A stretch of 64,000 bases of DNA, taken from positions 35,790 through 99,789 of the forward strand of contig JADJRC010000020.1 in assembly GCA_016712415.1 (NCBI GenBank), in the 5' to 3' direction. This document shows positions 28,400 to 34,906 of this stretch, piece after piece; positions within the stretch are counted from its first letter, which is position 1, and the number at the start of each line of letters is the position of its first letter. This DNA comes from Lewinellaceae bacterium (GTDB lineage: Bacteria; Bacteroidota; Bacteroidia; Chitinophagales; Saprospiraceae). Below the pieces are notes generated by a model that did no database searches, was not told the DNA's origin, and was given only the letters and a program-made list of their open reading frames with translations. The translations under genes were made by a program, and so were the position numbers.

Positions 28400-28717
28400 T
28401 TACAGCAGCGACTCAATTTTGTCCTGCAGCATTTTTTTGGATTGCATGCCGACGAGTTTGTCTTTCAGTTCGCCGTTTTTGAAGATCAGAAAAGTCGGAA
28501 TACCCCGAACGTTGTATTGCATCGGCACCTCGGCATTGTCGTCTACATTCAGTTTGCCGACAGTAGCGCGGTCTTTGTATTCTTCAGCAAGTTGCTCGAC
28601 AATCGGGCCCATTGCCAGACATGGCTGACACCATTCTGCCCAAAGGTCTACGACCGTAACTTTATCATTTTCAAGTACATCCGTCTGGAAGTTCGAATCC
28701 GTGAATTCGTATGCCAT
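28400..28717 (-). CDS. trxA: Thioredoxin with WCQPC active site
   Basis: 105 residues from ATG 28717 (MAYEFTDSNFQTDVLENDKV), normal thioredoxin size. It reduces protein disulfides through the Cys pair in WAEWCQPCLAMGPIVEQLA. Other fold markers are present: KLNVDDNAEVPMQYNVRGIP with the cis-Pro loop, and TFLIFKNGELKDKLVGM. The usual active site is WCGPC; here Gly is replaced by Gln, which in related enzymes shifts redox potential. The function is otherwise standard cytosolic thioredoxin. Downstream end of a minus-strand run of genes. Confidence 0.93.
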   Translation of the reverse strand: MAYEFTDSNFQTDVLENDKVTVVDLWAEWCQPCLAMGPIVEQLAEEYKDRATVGKLNVDDNAEVPMQYNVRGIPTFLIFKNGELKDKLVGMQSKKMLQDKIESLL

Positions 28718-28867
28718 GGTAAAAAAATTAGTTGAGTGAATATGCAAGTTTGAAAAATCAAGATTAAAACATCGTTTTGACTGCGTTGGTTGCAAAGGTA
28801 ACAGATTTGGACGGGGCAACACATGCGGTTTTATATGAATTGTCCGGGGCAATACATTTGGAGGGGT

Positions 28868-29482
28868 TTAGAACCAGGCGATCATCTGTTCGATGAAGCG
28901 CATGAACAGGGAAGGCATGAACACGATCGGGAAGAAGAAGCCGAATACGGCCCCGAAAAAGTGGGCCACATGGTCGATGTTGTCATTGCCTTGTCTTGCA
29001 GCGTACGAACTGTACCACAGGTAAAGGACGCCAAAAATAAATCCCGGAATGGGGATGGGAATAAAGAACATCATGATCCCGATGGTTGGATCGAACAGAA
29101 TGCAGGCGAACAATACGGCGGCCACAGCCCCGGATGCGCCGATACTGGCAAAACCCGGTGAGTCCTTGTATTTGTAAAAAGTGGCGGACGATGCTGCTGC
29201 GATGCCGGCGAGATAAAACAGGAGGAAAACCAGTTGCCCAAACCCTGGAAACATGGCGCCAAACCACCCTTCCACATATTTGCCGAAAAAGAACAGCGTC
29301 AGCATGTTGAAGATCAGGTGCATGGGGTCGGCATGCAGAAAGCCGCTGGTCAGCCAACGGTAATATTCTCCGCGCCGCGCCTCCTGGTAAGGCCAATGCT
29401 TCATTTTCAGGAACAGATCCTGATTGTTGAAGGCCATAAAAGAAATCAGCGCAGTCACGCCGATGATAAGATAGGTGATCAT
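28868..29482 (-). CDS. Rhomboid family intramembrane serine protease
   Basis: 204 residues with about six hydrophobic segments. The rhomboid core is complete: the WR-like loop (WLTSGFLHADPMHLIFNM, the HxxxHxxxN helix), nucleophile Ser117 in GASGAVAAVL, and the catalytic His in the last helix (DHVAHFFGAVFG, His174). These cut other membrane proteins inside the bilayer; substrate unknown. It lies between trxA (150-bp gap) and rlmH (48-bp gap), probably one transcription unit with the latter. Confidence 0.9.
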   Translation of the reverse strand: MITYLIIGVTALISFMAFNNQDLFLKMKHWPYQEARRGEYYRWLTSGFLHADPMHLIFNMLTLFFFGKYVEGWFGAMFPGFGQLVFLLFYLAGIAAASSATFYKYKDSPGFASIGASGAVAAVLFACILFDPTIGIMMFFIPIPIPGFIFGVLYLWYSSYAARQGNDNIDHVAHFFGAVFGFFFPIVFMPSLFMRFIEQMIAWF

Positions 29483-29511
29483 TGTATGTTGTGTTGCTTA
29501 TAATATTTTTT

Positions 29512-29545
29512 ACCGTCCACCGTCCACCGTCTACCGTCCCCCGTC
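29512..29545. repeat. Five copies of a 7-bp repeat overlapping the rlmH stop
   Basis: ACCGTCC repeated with small changes (accgtcc, accgtcc, accgtct, accgtcc, cccgtc). On the minus strand it supplies the last residues and the stop codon of rlmH (NDGGR then TAG). Confidence 0.6.
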
Positions 29546-30010
29546 ATTATGGTACGGTTCGTTTTTCAGTATTGTCATGGCTCTGTATAGTTGTTCCAAA
29601 ACAAAAAGGCGCACCATCTGGTGGCTGAAGGTCATTTTAGAGAGCGCCAGTTGTTCGTTGGCGCGGCTGTAAACATCGGGCGAAAATCCGAAAGCACCGC
29701 CAATCAAAAAAATAAGTCTGCGATGGGAAGAGGATAACTTTCGTTCGAGCCAGTCGGCAAGTCCGGCGGAACTGAGTTCGCGACCGCGTTCGTCGAGCAG
29801 GATCAGGTAGTCGTCGGGTGTAATTTTCGAGAGCAGCATTTTGCCCTCTTCCTGTTTCAGCCGGTTGCCGTCCGTTGTTTTCAGTTTGACATCGGGAAGG
29901 ATCACCCAGGAAAAGGGGAGATAGTTTTTCAGGCGTTTTTCAAAGATGCCCGTGCCGGTTTCCAGGTATGGTTCCGCTGTTTTTCCGATGGCCCAGAGTT
30001 CAACTTTCAT
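29531..30010 (-). CDS. rlmH: 23S rRNA pseudouridine-1915 N3-methyltransferase
   Basis: 159 residues. This SPOUT-class enzyme methylates a pseudouridine in helix 69 of 23S rRNA on assembled 70S ribosomes. Seen: the start MKVELWAIGKT, LLDERGREL with SSAGLADWL, the knotted SAM-binding loop FLIGGAFGFSP, and the C-terminal MTFSHQMVRLFVLEQLYRAM with EPYH, as in E. coli RlmH. The last five residues come from a 7-bp repeat and are not conserved. Preceded by the SWIM gene with a 5-bp gap. Confidence 0.96.
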   Translation of the reverse strand: MKVELWAIGKTAEPYLETGTGIFEKRLKNYLPFSWVILPDVKLKTTDGNRLKQEEGKMLLSKITPDDYLILLDERGRELSSAGLADWLERKLSSSHRRLIFLIGGAFGFSPDVYSRANEQLALSKMTFSHQMVRLFVLEQLYRAMTILKNEPYHNDGGR

Positions 30011-30015
30011 GGCTG

Positions 30016-31767
30016 TCAGGGTTGCAGGATGGCCTTGCGTTTTGATTTGGGGAACAACTCGGTCAGTTCATCAGGCAGGGAAGGCCGGTCGTTGAACCGG
30101 GTCGTCAGTTCGCGTATCACGCCGATGGCCAGGTCAGGCTCGCCTTTCTGTACCAGTCCGGCGAGTTGAAGGCGCACGAATGCAGATGCCTGGCGCCCGA
30201 AATGTTCACGCAGGTAATTGCTCAACAACTCTACATAACGGGCCTGCACAAAATCCCGGTTCTCCGGTAAAAACAGGTTTTCATATTGCTGAAATTGACC
30301 GATATTATCCTGTTTTTCAAGCAGTTGTGCCAATTCTGCCTTGTGCCCTTCGGCGGCGAGCACAATCGCGGTCATGTTGTCGTCGCCGCGTTTGCGCAGT
30401 TCGTTCAGGCGGCTTTTGAGTTCGGCCGGCCATCCGTCGCCGGCTACGGTTTTCATTTCCTCAAAGTAGTCAAAGTTGCCATTTTGCAGAAACCGGCGCC
30501 AGAGCAGTTTGATGTGCCGCGCCGGTTTTTTGTCCTTTTTGGCGATGTCGATCAACATTTCTTCGATATCGCGGCGCTGCCCGAACGAAAAGGGAATCTT
30601 TTCCAGAAAATGATCGCCTGCCTGATATGCGGCTTCGAGGTTGCCCGTCTGTGCCAGCATATTGATGAAATCCCGGAGTTTGCCGGGTTTTTCGGAATAC
30701 TCCTCCAGCAGCCGGATTACGGCATCCGGCATGCCTTTTTTTGCCAGCGCACCGGCAAAGAGGTGCAGCACAAGGACCGGCGCCGGATTGGGCACCTGGT
30801 CAAACAGTTCGCTGATGCGCCGGAATTTGTCCTGGTCTGTGGCTTCCCTGTTCAGGAAAAGCAGCACGGGTGTGGCCATTTCGGCGGGAAAATGGTCGGC
30901 GGACAGCAATTCGAAAACGGAATTCCAGGCAGATTCGCGCAGTTCAGGGGATGTTTGCGTTTCCTGGAGCAGATTTAGTTGTTGAAATGCCTGCTCGCAA
31001 TACCGGAGTATTTGTTGCCTTTTGGGGTCTTCGAGTTTGTCGACCAGCGGGCAGATTTTTTCCAGGATGGTGGCAGAAAGCTGGAAGGCCGTTCGGAAGT
31101 TGTGTTCCTGGTGTGCGGCCAGGAGTTGGCGTTCCAGTTCGTCGAGTGTTTGGCGGAGCCGCCGGAGGTCTTGCTCCCGTATTTTTTTGTCCGGCAAAGC
31201 CTTGGGGATAACGGATTCAAGCACCAGGGCAAACGGGTTTTCCGCGCTTGATACGGAACCGGCAAACCAGGTTTTCAGGGCGAGCGCAAAATCGCGGTCG
31301 CGCCGCGCGTATTCCTGCACGAAGTCGGCAAGGTCTTCAGGGGCGACTTTATCCAGAACATTGCCGACAGTAATCCGGCTGAGTTCGGTAGTCGCCCTTT
31401 TTTCTGCCCGCACCTTGCGCTCTTCGGTCTTTTGCTCCAGAAACTGGCGTATTTTCAACAGGGAAGCAGCGATATGCGGACACATCAGGCGTCTGCCCTG
31501 CGCCCAGCATTCACAGGTAAACGCTTTGATTTTGTGGGGCGTAATAATAGTCTCTGTTTCGAAAGTACCCTCCGAATCTTCTACACTGGCCACCCAGAAG
31601 TGTTTTTCCACTTCCTTCAGCGCTTTCACACCACCCGCCTGCACCAACTCGTCGGCAGTGTTCCAGGTCGCCGCACTGATATGGTGTTCAAAATCTTTAA
31701 CCCAGAGTTTTTTTGTTGCATAAGTAAATTTCAGGATCGTGTATTCCTGTTCGTAAGATAACAGCAA
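30016..31767 (-). CDS. SWIM zinc-finger domain protein
   Basis: 583 residues. A SWIM-type zinc-binding motif CxCx(9)CxH is seen at about residues 80-95 (CECWAQGRRLMCPHIAASLL). Downstream is a long alpha-helical region with TPR-like character (IRLLEEYSEKPGKLRDFINM, TGNLEAAYQAGDHFLEKIPF). SWIM domains bind DNA or protein partners and occur in SWI2/SNF2-associated proteins and MuDR transposases; here there is no ATPase. Role unknown. First gene of the unit SWIM-rlmH-rhomboid-trxA. Divergent from the sixA-like gene. Confidence 0.8.
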   Translation of the reverse strand: MLLSYEQEYTILKFTYATKKLWVKDFEHHISAATWNTADELVQAGGVKALKEVEKHFWVASVEDSEGTFETETIITPHKIKAFTCECWAQGRRLMCPHIAASLLKIRQFLEQKTEERKVRAEKRATTELSRITVGNVLDKVAPEDLADFVQEYARRDRDFALALKTWFAGSVSSAENPFALVLESVIPKALPDKKIREQDLRRLRQTLDELERQLLAAHQEHNFRTAFQLSATILEKICPLVDKLEDPKRQQILRYCEQAFQQLNLLQETQTSPELRESAWNSVFELLSADHFPAEMATPVLLFLNREATDQDKFRRISELFDQVPNPAPVLVLHLFAGALAKKGMPDAVIRLLEEYSEKPGKLRDFINMLAQTGNLEAAYQAGDHFLEKIPFSFGQRRDIEEMLIDIAKKDKKPARHIKLLWRRFLQNGNFDYFEEMKTVAGDGWPAELKSRLNELRKRGDDNMTAIVLAAEGHKAELAQLLEKQDNIGQFQQYENLFLPENRDFVQARYVELLSNYLREHFGRQASAFVRLQLAGLVQKGEPDLAIGVIRELTTRFNDRPSLPDELTELFPKSKRKAILQP

Positions 31768-31891
31768 ACCTCAAATGTAAGTTTTTCGGGCGTTTTGTGA
31801 AAAGTTTTAACATGCACGGTTTGTTTCCCGCTTGAGCATCGCACCGTCAAAAACCCCCGGGCCGGCGGCGTGCCACCTGTGTACAATATTG

Positions 31892-31899
31892 TAACTTTG
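31892..31899 (+). promoter_or_regulatory. Candidate -7 element next to the sixA-like start codon
   Basis: TAACTTTG matches TAnnTTTG exactly but ends only 4 bases before ATG 31904, so the transcript would have almost no leader. A palindrome ACAATATTGT overlaps its 5' side (31883-31892). Candidate only. Confidence 0.35.
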
Positions 31900-31903
31900 C
31901 CCC

Positions 31904-32398
31904 ATGCGAACGCTTTTTCTGATCCGACACGCCAAGTCGAGCTGGGATAGCCCCGGGTTGCGCGATTTCAATCGCCCCTTAAACGAACGGGGGCTGCATG
32001 ACGCGCCAAAAATGGCGCAAATACTTGTTGGCCAAAAAGTTGTACCGGATTTGCTGGTCAGCAGCCCGGCCAAACGCGCCATAACCACCGCCCTTTTTTT
32101 TGCCGGGGCATTCGGTATTCCCGGCGAATCGATCGATCAACGCCCCGAGATATACGAAGCGGCGCCCAATGATATCCTGAAGGTGATCGCAGGTTTGCCC
32201 GACTCGGCGCATACGGTCCTGCTGTTTGGCCACAACCCCACCTTTACCGACGTGGCCAATCTTTTTTCCGACGAGTTGATATACAATATCCCGACCTGCG
32301 GCATTGTTCGTATCGACTCCGGTGCGGCGACGTGGCGGGAATTGTACGAAGGCAACTCCTCTGTAAAAGCGTGTTTTTTTCCAAAAGAAGTCCTATGA
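31904..32398 (+). CDS. sixA: SixA-type histidine phosphatase
   Basis: 164 residues. The RHG phosphatase motif is LIRHAKSSWDSPGLRDFNRP at the N terminus with the catalytic His, and the second His in LFGHNPTFTDVAN. RxLNERG is present. SixA of E. coli removes phosphate from the histidine of ArcB and nitrogen phosphotransferase proteins; this relative belongs to the short branch-1 histidine phosphatases. The substrate is not predictable. Its TGA overlaps the ATG of the next gene. Confidence 0.88.
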   Translation: MRTLFLIRHAKSSWDSPGLRDFNRPLNERGLHDAPKMAQILVGQKVVPDLLVSSPAKRAITTALFFAGAFGIPGESIDQRPEIYEAAPNDILKVIAGLPDSAHTVLLFGHNPTFTDVANLFSDELIYNIPTCGIVRIDSGAATWRELYEGNSSVKACFFPKEVL

Positions 32399-32733
32399 AC
32401 ATGACACGGATCGTCGGAATATTCCTTCTGTGTTGCCTTGCCGCATGCGCTGAAAAAGAAGAAAAACCCGTTTTGTCCAATGAGCAACTCAGCCGCATCA
32501 TGGCTGATTTGTTTATCGCCGATGCGGCCACCACGGGTCTGGCGGGTTTTGAAAAAGACAGCCTGATGCGGGTGTATTTTGATCAGGTGCTGAGCATGCA
32601 CCATGTGACGAAGGAGGCATACGAGAACGACCTGCGGATTATTGCCCGCGATCTGCCCCGGATGGAAGGTGTGGTCAGGCAGGCTTCTGAAATGCTCAAC
32701 AAGGAAAAAAAAGCGGATAAAAAAGGCGAATGA
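32395..32733 (+). CDS. DUF4296 lipoprotein
   Basis: 112 residues; ATG 32395 overlaps the preceding stop (ATGA), and another Met follows two codons later. Lipoprotein signal MTRIVGIFLLCCLAACAEKE. The body fits DUF4296: LSNEQLSRIMADLFIADAAT and DLPRMEGVVRQASEML. Function unknown; the family is common in Bacteroidota. The C terminus is very Lys/Glu-rich. Confidence 0.85.
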   Translation: MNMTRIVGIFLLCCLAACAEKEEKPVLSNEQLSRIMADLFIADAATTGLAGFEKDSLMRVYFDQVLSMHHVTKEAYENDLRIIARDLPRMEGVVRQASEMLNKEKKADKKGE

Positions 32734-32739
32734 AGCCTT

Positions 32740-33639
32740 ATGTGCCGATATTTCAGGATGAAATTAAAAGACGGGTCGGTCAGGGAACGGGAAATCCGCA
32801 AATGCAGCGGCCACAACACCCTTGCCACGCAGGATTTACTCGCCGTGGAAGAACCGCTGGAAATACGGCTCTCCTATGGCAATGCAGGCAACCGTACCGT
32901 TAAAAGCATCTCTGTGACCATGCGAACGCCCGGTGCTGACGCCGACCTCGCTGCCGGATTTCTGTTCACAGAGGGTATTGTGCGGCACGCGCCGGACCTG
33001 AAATCCATCGGTGGCGAGATGTATCCATTTTCGGAAACAGCCTCCGCCGGCAATGTGATCACGGTAAACTTGCATGAGGGAGTGGGGTTTGATCTGGAAA
33101 AATTGGACCGCCATTTTTATACCACTTCCAGTTGCGGCGTTTGCGGCAAAACCTCCATTGAAGCCCTGAAAACGGCTGTACATTGCTCCGTTCCGCCAGG
33201 CCAACCCGGTCTTGCTATCGATCCTGCATTGATTTATACCTTGCCGGATACCCTGCGCCGGGCCCAAAATACCTTCGACGCTACCGGCGGGCTGCATGCT
33301 GCCGCGCTGTTCGATCTCGCCGGCAGCCTGCAGGCCATCCGGGAGGATGTGGGCCGGCACAATGCGCTGGACAAACTCATCGGCCATTATTTTCTGCAGG
33401 ATAACCTGCCGCTCGACCGGCACATCCTTCTGCTCAGCGGTCGCGCGAGTTTCGAACTGATACAAAAGGCGGCTATGGCAGGCATCAGGGTTGTGTGCGC
33501 TGTAGGAGCGCCCTCGAGTCTTGCTGTCGAAACAGCCGAATCATTCGGTATCACGCTGGCAGGGTTCCTGCGCGACAACCGTTTCAATATATACAGTGGC
33601 TTTAGCGATATATCTTTCACCATTAATGCTCGTTCGTGA
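32740..33639 (+). CDS. fdhD: FdhD sulfurtransferase for formate dehydrogenase
   Basis: 299 residues. FdhD passes sulfur from a cysteine desulfurase to the molybdenum cofactor, which makes formate dehydrogenases active. Seen: ATQDLLAVEEPLEIRLSYG, GFLFTEGIVRHAP, the redox Cys pair SCGVCGK (Cys132, Cys135), GGLHAAALFDLAG and EDVGRHNALDKLIGH with the GRHNALDK signature. Start 32740 is the only good early ATG besides 32758. Its TGA overlaps the GTG of the next gene, so co-translation is likely. The partner enzyme is encoded 1.3 kb downstream. Confidence 0.96.
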   Translation: MCRYFRMKLKDGSVREREIRKCSGHNTLATQDLLAVEEPLEIRLSYGNAGNRTVKSISVTMRTPGADADLAAGFLFTEGIVRHAPDLKSIGGEMYPFSETASAGNVITVNLHEGVGFDLEKLDRHFYTTSSCGVCGKTSIEALKTAVHCSVPPGQPGLAIDPALIYTLPDTLRRAQNTFDATGGLHAAALFDLAGSLQAIREDVGRHNALDKLIGHYFLQDNLPLDRHILLLSGRASFELIQKAAMAGIRVVCAVGAPSSLAVETAESFGITLAGFLRDNRFNIYSGFSDISFTINARS

Positions 33640-34013
33640 AAATCAGGATCAAAGGCAATTTCGTTCGCTACCGGCTCACCCAAAGTGAAGTAAAAACGCT
33701 TGGGGAGACCGGCTTCTTGGCTGAAGAGACCCGGTTCGGGCCGACTCCAGTGGAAGTATTTGGCTATGCTTTGGCATCAAAAGCGGGTATTACATGCCTG
33801 GAGGCCGGATTTTCCGGCAACAGGATTACGCTGTATATCCCGGAAAATGCAGCCAAAACATGGTTTTCAGAAGACCGGGTAGGTTTTGAAAACGAAGTGG
33901 AAGTTGCGCCGGGCATAACACTCAAACTGTTGCTCGAAAAAGATTTTGTGTGTCTCGACGATACAGATGAGGATCAATCCGATAATTACCCCAACCCTAA
34001 CACTACCTGCTGA
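33636..34013 (+). CDS. Small acidic protein of the fdhD operon (DUF7009-like)
   Basis: 125 residues. GTG start at 33636 overlaps the fdhD stop by four bases (GTGA). The start MKIRIKGNFVRYRLTQSEV and the IENAAK/ITLYI strand pattern match small Bacteroidota proteins labelled DUF7009. It ends in an acidic, Asp-rich tail. Position next to fdhD and the oxidoreductase suggests a role in Mo-enzyme maturation, which is inference only. Confidence 0.7.
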   Translation: MKIRIKGNFVRYRLTQSEVKTLGETGFLAEETRFGPTPVEVFGYALASKAGITCLEAGFSGNRITLYIPENAAKTWFSEDRVGFENEVEVAPGITLKLLLEKDFVCLDDTDEDQSDNYPNPNTTC

Positions 34014-34018
34014 CCATG

Positions 34019-34885
34019 ATCTTGTCCATCCTGTCAGACTCCCAACCTGCAAATCTTGTCCATCCTGTCAGACTCCCAACCTGCAAATCTTGTCCATCCT
34101 GTCAGACTGCCAACCTGCAAATCTTGTCTATCCTGTCAGACTGCCAACCTGCAAATCTTGTCTATCCTGTCAGACTCCCAACCTGCAAATCTTGTCCATC
34201 CTGTCAGACTCCCAACCTGCAAATCTTGTCTATCCTGTCAGACTCCCAACCTGCAAATCTTGTCCATCCTGTCAGACTCCCAACCTGCAAATCTTGTCCA
34301 TCCTGTCAGACTCCCAACCTGCAAATCTTGTCTATCCTGTCAGACTCCCAACCTGCAAATCTTGTCTATCCTGTCAGACTCCCAACCTGCAAATCTTGTC
34401 TATCTTGTCAGACTGCCAACCTGCAAATCTTGTCTATCCTGTCAGACTCCCAACCTGCAAATCTTGTCCATCCTGTCAGACTCCCAACCTGCAAATCTTG
34501 TCTATCCTGTCAGACTCCCAACCTGCAAATCTTGTCTATCCTGTCAGACTCCCAACCTGCAAATCTTGTCCATCCTGTCAGACTCCCAACCTGCAAATCT
34601 TGTCTATCCTGTCAGACTCCCAACCTGCAAATCTTGTCTATCCTGTCAGACTCCCAACCTGCAAATCTTGTCTATCCTGTCAGACTGCCAACCTGCAAAT
34701 CTTGTCCATCCTGTCAGACTCCCAACCTGCAAATCTTGTCTATCCTGTCAGACTCCCAACCTGCAAATCTTGTCCATCCTGTCAGACTCCCAACCTGCAA
34801 ATCTTGTCTATCCTGTCAGACTCCCAACCTGCAAATCTTGTCTACCCTGTCAGACTCCCAACCTGCAAATCTTGTCCATCCTGTC
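34019..34885. repeat. Array of 25.5 units of a 34-bp direct repeat
   Basis: The unit starts ATCTTGTCCATCCTGTCAGA, followed by CTCCCAACCTGCAA. 25 full copies lie exactly 34 bp apart (34019 to 34868) plus 17 bp of a 26th. There are no indels and very few changes: the C/T at unit position 9, the C/G at position 26, and two isolated changes (tatctTgtc in unit 12, tctaCcctg in unit 25). There are no spacers, so it is not a CRISPR. The plus strand has no stop codon in any frame over the array, because the unit itself lacks stops in all three frames. It lies between the DUF7009 gene and the FdhF-like gene, 22 bases before its ATG. Confidence 0.95.
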
Positions 34886-34906
34886 TGAAAACTGGAAAAC
34901 CTGTCG

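Noticed and set aside
34019..34885. CRISPR array
   Set aside because: Units are directly adjacent with no unique spacers, and no cas genes are near.
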